Source of the DNA: Elusimicrobiota bacterium
Lineage (GTDB): Bacteria > CAYTYR01 > UBA6262
Assembly: GCA_003153935.1 (NCBI GenBank)
Contig: PMCA01000011.1
Coordinates: forward strand, 34,499-67,911
Direction: 5' to 3'
Length of the DNA stretch: 33,413 nt
The notes beneath the pieces were generated by a model. The model made no database searches and was not told where the DNA came from. It saw only the letters and a program-made list of their open reading frames with translations. How positions within the stretch are numbered: position 1 is the first letter of the stretch; the number at the start of each line of letters is the position of its first letter. This document shows, piece after piece, positions 8,408-16,355 of this stretch. The position numbers and the translations under genes are program-made.

Positions 8408-8791
8408 TTATAGACCAGCGCCCTTTTTGCTTTCAGAGAGGATAAAACTGCGCAGAGCAGTCAGGTCAAAGGGTGCTAACGGAGCGGCAAATGCCAACCC
8501 CATCAAGTAGCATCTTTCCATGGGATAAAGAGTACACCAGGCCACCTTGATCTTGGTCCGCAGGAAGATATTAAGCAGTCCGGGAAGACGGAAGGTTAAA
8601 TTAAGCTCTGTGCCCTCACTAAAAGCCAAGCTTGTTTTCAGGCAGGCGCCGCCTTCGCTTAAATTGACAAAGCTGATATTTTCGGCATGCATTAAGCCGT
8701 CAGTACCTTTGCCGCTGATCTGGCCCTGTCCTTCATATCTTATCCGGAAGGTCTGTCGCCGATCCGGACCGGTGTATGTTTCGCTGGACAT
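8408..8791 (-). CDS. PilZ domain protein
   Basis: A 127-residue, single-domain PilZ protein, the c-di-GMP-binding fold. The N-terminal arginine motif is visible as RRQTFRIRY (about residues 11-19). The second motif is NLSEGGACL (about 43-51), matching the usual (D/N)xSxxG pattern. Both binding elements are therefore present. There is no other domain, signal peptide or membrane segment. The ATG has AGGGG upstream and starts 17 bases after the outer-membrane-protein gene, so they form a two-gene operon. The pairing suggests c-di-GMP control of a surface function, but the partner and output cannot be read from the sequence. Confidence 0.88.
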   Translation of the reverse strand: MSSETYTGPDRRQTFRIRYEGQGQISGKGTDGLMHAENISFVNLSEGGACLKTSLAFSEGTELNLTFRLPGLLNIFLRTKIKVAWCTLYPMERCYLMGLAFAAPLAPFDLTALRSFILSESKKGAGL

Positions 8792-8808
8792 TTATACCCC
8801 TTTATTAC

Positions 8809-9996
8809 TCAATAATTGAACACTAGCGCGAAAACTGTTACCAGGTTGCTGTAATCCTTGGCCTTGTCGTAACCGACGCCGACCATAACCCGCCACCAGT
8901 TGATCTGGAACCCGCCGGTATAATGCCAACGGCTATCCAGGTCTTTCACCCGTGACGGTTCATAATAAGTGCCCGCCCGCAAGTCTACTTTGGCATTTTG
9001 GCCCACGGGGAAAAGGTAATTACCGCCTACATGCAGGTCATAAACGCCCTTATCCTTAAATGTATAATTGGCTATGCCGCTGACCAGGTTAGAGCCAACC
9101 AACACTGTGTTATCCTGTTTGCCGATATAATTGGTATCGGCGGCTACCCCACAATTAGGCGAACACTGGTAATTAACTCCTATACCGGCGCGCAGAGGCA
9201 AGGTAACATTGCGGTACCATTGGATACCGGTATCCTGACCGGTTAATTGGCCCAAAAACTTTTTTTCTTCAAAAGTAAAAGTTATTTCTGGTTTATAAAC
9301 CGCGCCCAGGGACAGTTTTTCGGTCGCCCGGAACAAGATCCCCGCATCGATCGAGGTACCGCGGACCTCCTGCTCATCATCTATATCCACCCGCTCAATA
9401 ACCGTTGTGGTCCCGGGGAAATAGACCGGGAATCTCATCCTGATCATTTCGTCGATGGTAAAGATATTAACATTAACCCCTACAGCCAGGTCCTGGCTCA
9501 ATTGCACTGATACGGGAATGCTGAAGGAATTAACACCTAACTTCAGGTCATATATCTCCAGGGTGGTGGAAGGCAAAACCCTGCCGTCAAAATTCTGTTC
9601 GGCTTGGTAGGGAGTATTATAGACTACGCCCGTCGCGATATTTACGCTGGGGCTGGGCCGATGAGTCCGGCCGACTATCCCGCCAAACCAATAAGTCAAA
9701 GGAAACTTATCTTTAGTGCCGTTATTGTCAAAATCAGTCTGGTAATTGTCTATCCGGCTGGAGGCAAACCCCAGGTCCATGACTGCTGGCGAAAAAACCA
9801 GGCACGCCGGGTTATAATTGACCGCGTTCAAGTCGTTGGATTTAGCCAGGTAGGCGCCGGCCAGTCCGACGATTCTCTGATCGCCGATGACATAACCGCC
9901 GTAGCCGTTATAGCTTTCCAAGGCCCATAAATTATTACTGCCAACCAAGCCTATGAAAAAAAGCAAAAACAGCAAAATAATTGCTTTTTTCCCCAC
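8809..9996 (-). CDS. Outer-membrane beta-barrel protein, FadL/UPF0164-like
   Basis: A 395-residue exported protein. It begins with a signal peptide (lysines then a leucine/phenylalanine-rich core, cleavage probably near residue 25). The mature N terminus has GDQRIVGLAGAYLAKSNDLNAVNYNPA, typical of the FadL/TodX-like and UPF0164/PorV families. The rest alternates short amphipathic strands with Gly/Asn-rich turns and ends in FNY, an aromatic C-terminal residue as expected for a substrate of the BAM assembly machinery. The start is GTG with AGGAGG upstream. A perfect consensus promoter lies 39 bases before it. It may transport hydrophobic molecules or act in the surface secretion apparatus; which one is not clear. 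It implies a diderm envelope. Confidence 0.85.
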   Translation of the reverse strand: MGKKAIILLFLLFFIGLVGSNNLWALESYNGYGGYVIGDQRIVGLAGAYLAKSNDLNAVNYNPACLVFSPAVMDLGFASSRIDNYQTDFDNNGTKDKFPLTYWFGGIVGRTHRPSPSVNIATGVVYNTPYQAEQNFDGRVLPSTTLEIYDLKLGVNSFSIPVSVQLSQDLAVGVNVNIFTIDEMIRMRFPVYFPGTTTVIERVDIDDEQEVRGTSIDAGILFRATEKLSLGAVYKPEITFTFEEKKFLGQLTGQDTGIQWYRNVTLPLRAGIGVNYQCSPNCGVAADTNYIGKQDNTVLVGSNLVSGIANYTFKDKGVYDLHVGGNYLFPVGQNAKVDLRAGTYYEPSRVKDLDSRWHYTGGFQINWWRVMVGVGYDKAKDYSNLVTVFALVFNY

Positions 9997-10034
9997 AGAA
10001 CGATCCCTCCTAATACTGTATCACCGACTATGAG

Positions 10035-10063
10035 ATTATAACCTTAAAACCCCGCCTTGTCAA
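10035..10063 (-). promoter_or_regulatory. Perfect consensus sigma-70 promoter for the outer-membrane-protein operon
   Basis: TTGACA (10058-10063) and TATAAT (10035-10040) are separated by exactly 17 bases on the minus strand. The expected start near 10028 gives a leader of about 32 bases before the GTG start at 9996. The -35 box abuts the U-tract of the tRNA terminator. Confidence 0.85.
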
Positions 10064-10099
10064 TAAAAACAAAAACTCCTGCATTTTACTGCAGGAGTT
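10062..10099 (-). terminator. Intrinsic terminator of the tRNA-Leu/tRNA-fMet unit
   Basis: On the minus strand a 10-bp perfect stem AACTCCTGCA / TGCAGGAGTT with a 6-base loop is followed by TTTTTGTTTTTATT. It begins 4 bases after the encoded CCA of tRNA-fMet. Confidence 0.9.
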
Positions 10100-10103
10100 C
10101 TGT

Positions 10104-10180
<77 letters not shown>

Positions 10181-10209
10181 ATATTTTATTGTATCCTCGC
10201 CCTTAATTA

Positions 10210-10292
10210 TGGGCGAGGAGGGACTTGAACCCTCAAGACCATAAGGCCAACAGATTTTAAGTCTGTCGCGTATGCCATTCCGCCACTCGCCC
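10210..10292 (-). tRNA. tRNA-Leu (UAA)
   Basis: An 83-base class II tRNA with acceptor GGGCGAG/CTCGCCC, anticodon stem CAGAC...ATCTG with loop holding TAA, a long variable arm and T arm GAGGG-TTCAAGT-CCCTC. Discriminator A73 is present but CCA is not encoded, unlike the fMet gene 29 bases downstream. Confidence 0.95.
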
Positions 10293-10328
10293 CCACGGTC
10301 AGAGATACGCATCTGTCTGGGAGCTTAA

Positions 10329-10357
10329 ATATTACCCTAAAAGGGCCTTTCTGTCAA
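10329..10357 (-). promoter_or_regulatory. Sigma-70 promoter of the tRNA-Leu/tRNA-fMet unit
   Basis: TTGACA (10352-10357) and TAATAT (10329-10334) with a 17-base spacer on the minus strand. The predicted start near 10322 leaves about 30 bases before the mature 5' end of tRNA-Leu. The spacer also contains CCCTTTTAGGG, a weak hairpin just after the ftsB-like stop. Confidence 0.8.
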
Positions 10358-10360
10358 CTC

Positions 10361-10648
10361 TTATTTTGTAGTCGCCTTTTTGACCCGGTACTCTATTTCG
10401 CCTTCCTTGGTCAGTCCTAATTCTTCCCGGGCCAGCTTTTCGATAGCGTTGTCATCATGTTCGTAAACATAGATCTGCTGGCGCAGGGTCTGGTTTTCCG
10501 CGGTCAGCCGGCTCAGGGTCTTTTCCAAGCCCGCTTTTTCGCGGTAAGCCTTGACTAACCGCCAAAAGCTGTGGTTACCGGTTAAAATAACCAAGGCTAG
10601 CCCGATCATCACCCAAAGTACCAGTTTTCGTTTCTGTGCTTTGACCAT
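10361..10648 (-). CDS. Septum formation initiator family protein (FtsB/DivIC-like)
   Basis: A small bitopic membrane protein of 95 residues. A short basic N terminus is followed by one transmembrane helix (about residues 9-25) and a coiled coil (about 35-62, including KTLSRLTAENQTLRQQI). The short C-terminal motif IEKLAREELGLTKEGEIEYRV is typical of the FtsB/DivIC family. These proteins bridge the divisome with FtsL and FtsQ/DivIB in the periplasm. It starts 10 bases after the enolase stop. Enolase followed by an ftsB-like gene is a recurrent arrangement in bacteria. Only a weak ribosome binding site is visible. Confidence 0.88.
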   Translation of the reverse strand: MVKAQKRKLVLWVMIGLALVILTGNHSFWRLVKAYREKAGLEKTLSRLTAENQTLRQQIYVYEHDDNAIEKLAREELGLTKEGEIEYRVKKATTK

Positions 10649-10658
10649 GCTGATAAGT

Positions 10659-11960
<1,302 letters not shown>

Positions 11961-11971
11961 TCAGTTTTTTG

Positions 11972-13408
11972 TTATTTACCCAGGATTAATTTTTTCCCGG
12001 CCGCCAGTAATTTATTAACTTTGGTCGGGTGACTGCTTTCAGCGTAAAACCGTATCACCGGTTCCGTTCCTGACAGGCGCAAGCCGGCCCAACTTCCGTC
12101 CGCTAACCGGAATTTAAAACCGTCAATGGTTATTACTTCATTGACCGGTAAACCGGCGATCTTGGTCGGCGGGTCATTTTTCAGCATTTTTTTAAGCTCG
12201 CTCATGCGTTCCGGCGTTACCCGGAAATTCTCTCTCTCAAAAATAAAGGTTCCCACTTCTTTATAAGCGTCAGTCAGGATGCGACTCAGGGGTTTACGCC
12301 GGCAGGCGACCATCTCCGCCACTAACAGGCAAGCCAGTATCCCGTCTTTCTCCGGGACATGACCGCGTATGGTCAAGCCTCCGCTTTCTTCCCCGCCAAT
12401 AATAAAATTCTTTTCGTTTACCAGTATATCACCGATATATTTGAACCCCACCGGGGTTTCTCTTAATTCCACGCCATGTTTCGCGGCCATGGCGTCAATA
12501 AAACCGGTGGTCATTACTGAGCGGGCGGCTACACCCTGCCATTTCCGCGTTGTGATCAAATGATCCAACAATAAAGCGATAACATGACCTGGCTGGATAT
12601 ACCGGCCTTTTTCATCGATGATCCCGAAACGGTCGGCATCACCATCCGTGCCCAATCCCAGGTGGCAGCGTTCTTTCTTGACAATATCAACCATCTCCGG
12701 AATGTTCTCCAGGGAAGGCTCAGGATGGTGACCGCCAAATAAAACGTCACGCCAATTATGCAGAATATGGATCTTGGTGCCGGCTACCTGCAACAATTCA
12801 TCCAAATAACCCCGGCCGGTACCGTACATGACATCAACGGCGACTTTTAAATGCGCCTTTTTTATCGCTTTCAGGTCAATGATGTCGCTAAGTTTTTTCA
12901 GGTAATAAGGTTCAGCGTTGATGTTGATGATTTTTTTCTTCTTAAGCGCTTCCACAACCGGCATCTTCTTAACCAGCCGCGGGTTAGCCAGGTACTTCCG
13001 GCAATTACGCTCGATGGCGTCAGTCGTTTCCGGCAAAGCCGGTCCGCCCCAAGCCGGCGAGAATTTAATGCCGTTGTATTCCGGCGGGTTGTGGCTGGCG
13101 GTAAAATTTATGCCGCCGGCAGCTCGGCGTCTTAATATCTCAAAAGAAATGGTCGGGGTCGGGGTATCGCGCTGGCAAAGTAACGCTTGCAGGTTATTGG
13201 CAGCAATTACCGTGGCCGATACTTCGGCAAATTTCTCGCTTAAAAACCGGGTGTCATAGCCTACAACTACAGTCGCTGGTCGTTGGTTGCTGGTTTTTTG
13301 TTGCTTTATATAGTCGCAGATGGTCTGGGTAACGATCTCCACGTTCTCAAAGGTAAAATCGTCACTAATTACGCCCCGCCAGCCACTGGTACCAAATTTT
13401 ATCTCCAT
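11972..13408 (-). CDS. Phosphoglucomutase/phosphomannomutase family protein (active form)
   Basis: An alpha-D-phosphohexomutase that moves the phosphate between C1 and C6 of glucose or mannose. Over 478 residues it shows the phosphoserine loop TASHNP (103-108, Ser105), the metal loop DGDADR (255-260), the sugar-specificity loop GGEESGG and the C-terminal phosphate-binding LSGTEPVIRFY. All four active-site loops are intact. Glucose versus mannose preference cannot be fixed by eye. The ATG lies 1 base after the stop of the upstream GMP-pyrophosphorylase fusion, whose own mutase domain looks dead, so this enzyme probably supplies the sugar-1-phosphate. Confidence 0.93.
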   Translation of the reverse strand: MEIKFGTSGWRGVISDDFTFENVEIVTQTICDYIKQQKTSNQRPATVVVGYDTRFLSEKFAEVSATVIAANNLQALLCQRDTPTPTISFEILRRRAAGGINFTASHNPPEYNGIKFSPAWGGPALPETTDAIERNCRKYLANPRLVKKMPVVEALKKKKIININAEPYYLKKLSDIIDLKAIKKAHLKVAVDVMYGTGRGYLDELLQVAGTKIHILHNWRDVLFGGHHPEPSLENIPEMVDIVKKERCHLGLGTDGDADRFGIIDEKGRYIQPGHVIALLLDHLITTRKWQGVAARSVMTTGFIDAMAAKHGVELRETPVGFKYIGDILVNEKNFIIGGEESGGLTIRGHVPEKDGILACLLVAEMVACRRKPLSRILTDAYKEVGTFIFERENFRVTPERMSELKKMLKNDPPTKIAGLPVNEVITIDGFKFRLADGSWAGLRLSGTEPVIRFYAESSHPTKVNKLLAAGKKLILGK

Positions 13409-13409
13409 T

Positions 13410-15914
13410 TTATCCTTGCCATTGCGCTATCTTGGTTTTATATTTGCTGAAAATTTCCTTGGCTTTATTGCCGGAGGCGGATTCCACATAGATATTAAAG
13501 AAGGGCTTATCCGGATCGGGTATCAACAGGGCCCAGAATTCATTATCATATATCTTCACGCCGTCCAATAGTTCGAATTTTGCCCCTTCATCCTTGGCCA
13601 GCTGGATCAAATTACGCATCACCGTGCCTTTGGCCGACCAAGTGCAGGGCACTCGTTCCTTGTGAATATGGATGGGCGGCAACTCCTGGCTCAAAGCGTG
13701 CAGCCGGATGTTCTGCTTGGCGAGAAGCTCCATGATCTTGGCGATAACGAACATGCCGTCAAAGGCGCCCAGGAAATTCGGGAAGATAAAGCCGCCGAGA
13801 TTGTCGCCTAACAGGTCCTGCTCTTTACGCAGGGCCTGCTCCATTATGGAACGAGCCGTGGTTTTGGTCCGCAGGATCTGGCCATGATATTTTTTCGCCA
13901 CTTCTTCGATCACCGCGGTCGCGGTGACCGGAACCGCGATAGATGCGTCTTTTTTATTTCTCATGACCAGGGCGGCGATCAGGGCCAGTGCTATTTCATC
14001 GCTGACCATCTTGCCTTTTTCATCCACTAAAAATACTTTTTCCGCTCCGGTGTCCAGCATAAAGCCGATGTCCGCTTTTAAAGCTATGGTGGCGTCGGCC
14101 AGTTTTTTCCAGGAAGCGTCAAACTCTTCCGCGGATTTAGTGATCTTGGAGGCGTCAATATTGGCGTTCAAGGCGATCACTTCACAGCCCAGGTCTCCGA
14201 GAATGGAGGGGAAAAGCGTGGCCGCGTCGCTGAACGCGTAATCGATGACGATGCGCAGACGCGCCTGGCTGATAGCCTTATGATCTATGGCGTTCAGAAA
14301 ACCTTCTTTATAGTCTTCGATAACCCGGCCGGGGAAACTCAGGTCGCCCGTGTCTTCCACTTTGGCGCGGCGGAAATCCTCGCGGAAGAACAACTGCTCG
14401 ATGGACTTTTCCTTATTGAAGGACAGGTCCACTCCGCCAATATCGAAAAATTTTATGTCAATGACCTGGGAATCATAAGGCGATTTACGCACGTGAATTC
14501 CGCCCCGTTCCCCTTCCTTGCCAATATTATAGCGCAGCAGCGGGATGGGGATAGCGCGCAGGTCTTTTACGTTGACGCCGCTGGACAGCAGGCCGCAAAT
14601 AAAAGCGCGGTTGATCATGCGGCTGGCTTTATGCGAATCGCGGCTGGTCATGACCGTGGATCCCTTGCCCAGATAAGCGCCGTAAGCGGCCCCCACTTTA
14701 GCGACGAACTCCGGGGTCATTTCAATGTTGGCCAACCCGGAAATGCCATAAGCCCCGAAGAGGGTCTTGGACCACTTCTCACCCCAGACCAGGCTGGAGG
14801 ATAGTGTGGATCCGTCTTCGACCACTTTGTGCGGCCATAATTTTACATTATCCTTGATGCGGGCCTCTTCACCGATAACGCATTCATCGGCGATAACCAC
14901 CCCGTTCTGGATAAAGGCTTTGGCCCGGATATCCACCCCTTTGCAAATAATATTTTCCCTTAGCTCCGCCTTGCGGCCGATATGGGAATTTTCCCAAATT
15001 ACCGAATTATATATTTTGGCGCTTTCTTCCACCTGGGTGTTGTCGCCGATGACCGAATTGACGATCTCCGCCCCGGCTTTGACGATACAGTTCTTGCCTA
15101 TGACCACGCCGCCTTTGAGATTGGCTTGTTTGTCGATCTCACTGTCCTCACCAACCCATATATCGCGCCCGATAGTATTAAGTTTATTGCCGGGGATCTC
15201 TACCTTTACTTTGCCGGTAAGAATATCCTGATGGGCAATGCGGTATTCGTTCAAGTCGCCGATATCTTTCCAGTAACCGTCCGCTATATAGCCAAATAAG
15301 TTCTGCTTGCCTTCCAGCAACTGCGGAAAGAGATTGCGGCTGAAATCAAATTCTTTCTTTTCCGGAATAAATTCAAATATCTGCGGTTCCAATATATAAA
15401 TTCCGGTATTAACCGTATCGCTGAAGACTTCACCCCAAACCGGTTTCTCCAGGAATCTTTCGATCCGCCCGTCTTTATCGGTAATGACCACGCCGTACGC
15501 CAAGGGATTGTTGACCCGGGTCAGCACCATCGTCGCCAGGGCTTTTTTTGCCTTATGGTATTTAAGCGCCTCCGTCAGGTTGAAATCGGTCAGCACATCG
15601 CCGCTGATGACGATAAACGTTTCTTTAATGCTTTTTTCCGCGTTCTTGACGCTGCCGGCGGTGCCGAAGTCCTCTACCGCGTCCACATAATCCATCTTGA
15701 TGCCGAAAGAATTGCCGTCGCCGAAATAATTTTTGATCATCTCCGGCTGGAAATAAAGGATGGAAGACATTTCCTTAAAACCATGCTGTTTAAGCAACTC
15801 GACGATATGGACCATCATGGGCTTATTAACTACGGGGACCATGGGTTTTGGATAATTTATGGTAAGCGGGCGCAATCTTGTTCCCAAGCCACCGGCCATG
15901 ATGAGTGCTTTCAC
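13410..15914 (-). CDS. Nucleotidyltransferase (GMP-pyrophosphorylase type) fused to a degenerate phosphohexomutase domain
   Basis: A three-part protein of 834 residues. Residues 1-235 are a sugar-1-phosphate nucleotidyltransferase with MAGGLGTRLRPLT, the PKPMVPV motif and SGDVLTDF. Residues 245-365 are left-handed beta-helix hexapeptide repeats (for example GVVIGKNCIVKAGAEI). Residues 370-834 follow the alpha-phosphohexomutase fold, but the loops are altered: RKSPYD replaces TASHNP, LDTGAEK replaces DGDGDR, and IPDPDKP replaces RPSGTEP. The family is annotated as mannose-1-phosphate guanylyltransferase/phosphomannomutase in cyanobacteria and Firmicutes. An ATG at 15932 is in frame, but GTG at 15914 has GGAGG five bases upstream and gives the standard MKALIMAGG start. 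The product is probably GDP-mannose, or another NDP-sugar, for surface glycans. Confidence 0.9.
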   Translation of the reverse strand: MKALIMAGGLGTRLRPLTINYPKPMVPVVNKPMMVHIVELLKQHGFKEMSSILYFQPEMIKNYFGDGNSFGIKMDYVDAVEDFGTAGSVKNAEKSIKETFIVISGDVLTDFNLTEALKYHKAKKALATMVLTRVNNPLAYGVVITDKDGRIERFLEKPVWGEVFSDTVNTGIYILEPQIFEFIPEKKEFDFSRNLFPQLLEGKQNLFGYIADGYWKDIGDLNEYRIAHQDILTGKVKVEIPGNKLNTIGRDIWVGEDSEIDKQANLKGGVVIGKNCIVKAGAEIVNSVIGDNTQVEESAKIYNSVIWENSHIGRKAELRENIICKGVDIRAKAFIQNGVVIADECVIGEEARIKDNVKLWPHKVVEDGSTLSSSLVWGEKWSKTLFGAYGISGLANIEMTPEFVAKVGAAYGAYLGKGSTVMTSRDSHKASRMINRAFICGLLSSGVNVKDLRAIPIPLLRYNIGKEGERGGIHVRKSPYDSQVIDIKFFDIGGVDLSFNKEKSIEQLFFREDFRRAKVEDTGDLSFPGRVIEDYKEGFLNAIDHKAISQARLRIVIDYAFSDAATLFPSILGDLGCEVIALNANIDASKITKSAEEFDASWKKLADATIALKADIGFMLDTGAEKVFLVDEKGKMVSDEIALALIAALVMRNKKDASIAVPVTATAVIEEVAKKYHGQILRTKTTARSIMEQALRKEQDLLGDNLGGFIFPNFLGAFDGMFVIAKIMELLAKQNIRLHALSQELPPIHIHKERVPCTWSAKGTVMRNLIQLAKDEGAKFELLDGVKIYDNEFWALLIPDPDKPFFNIYVESASGNKAKEIFSKYKTKIAQWQG

Positions 15915-15957
15915 CGTATCCTCCATCTCCATAAAATCGGGTTATATAGACTATGAT

Positions 15958-15983
15958 AGCTGTAGAGTTATCACTCTACAGCT
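15958..15983. other. Perfect 11-bp hairpin between pilZ and the nucleotidyltransferase
   Basis: AGCTGTAGAGT and ACTCTACAGCT are exact reverse complements around a 4-base loop (TATC). It fills the 76-base gap between the PilZ gene and the next gene of the run. Neither strand has a clear U-run afterwards, so it may be a weak terminator, an RNA-stability element or a protein-binding palindrome. Confidence 0.6.
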
Positions 15984-16008
15984 CTACTTTGAGTTGCTGC
16001 GCAGATGC

Positions 16009-16317
16009 TTATTTATTACGGATGTAAGCTACGCCGATCTCATATCTTTTGGCACGTTCGTTGAAAATACAATGGGCCACCCGGCCCCGGACCTTACCTG
16101 GTTCGTCGTTGGTAGCCGCCGGAAGCTTGATCTCCAAGTTCAAAATGGTACCCGCCGGGATCTCGTCCTTGGTCTCAAACAATATTCCGCCGGGGCTTAT
16201 ATCCTTAACAGCAACGGAAAACGTTTCCTCCGGATTGCTTTCCAGGCTAACCACGCAGGGGATCTGTTTTAGGGAAGGAACGCGGCCATAATCTCTTTTA
16301 TTGGGTGTATTTAGCAT
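16009..16317 (-). CDS. PilZ domain protein
   Basis: A 102-residue single-domain PilZ protein. The N-terminal arginine motif is KRDYGRVPSL (about residues 7-16) and the second motif is DISPGGILF (about 39-47), matching the DxSxxG element, so c-di-GMP binding is plausible. The C terminus IGVAYIRNK is a typical PilZ ending. No Shine-Dalgarno sequence precedes the ATG. Instead an extended -10 promoter ends 6 bases upstream, so the mRNA may be leaderless. The gene lies upstream of the GDP-sugar/glycolysis run, suggesting a link between c-di-GMP and surface polysaccharide, which is inferred from position only. Confidence 0.87.
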   Translation of the reverse strand: MLNTPNKRDYGRVPSLKQIPCVVSLESNPEETFSVAVKDISPGGILFETKDEIPAGTILNLEIKLPAATNDEPGKVRGRVAHCIFNERAKRYEIGVAYIRNK

Positions 16318-16323
16318 GTTTTA

Positions 16324-16352
16324 AGTATAACAAAAAAAACAGCCTTTTTCAA
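16324..16352 (-). promoter_or_regulatory. Extended -10 sigma-70 promoter placed for a leaderless transcript
   Basis: TTGAAA (16347-16352), a 17-base spacer ending in TGT, and TATACT (16324-16329) on the minus strand. Six bases (TAAAAC) separate the -10 box from the ATG of the PilZ gene, so transcription would start at or next to the start codon. Confidence 0.7.
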
Positions 16353-16355
16353 GAG

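Noticed and set aside
15914-15932. ATG at 15932 as the start of the nucleotidyltransferase gene
   Set aside because: No ribosome binding site precedes it, while GTG at 15914 has GGAGG five bases upstream and gives the family's standard N terminus.
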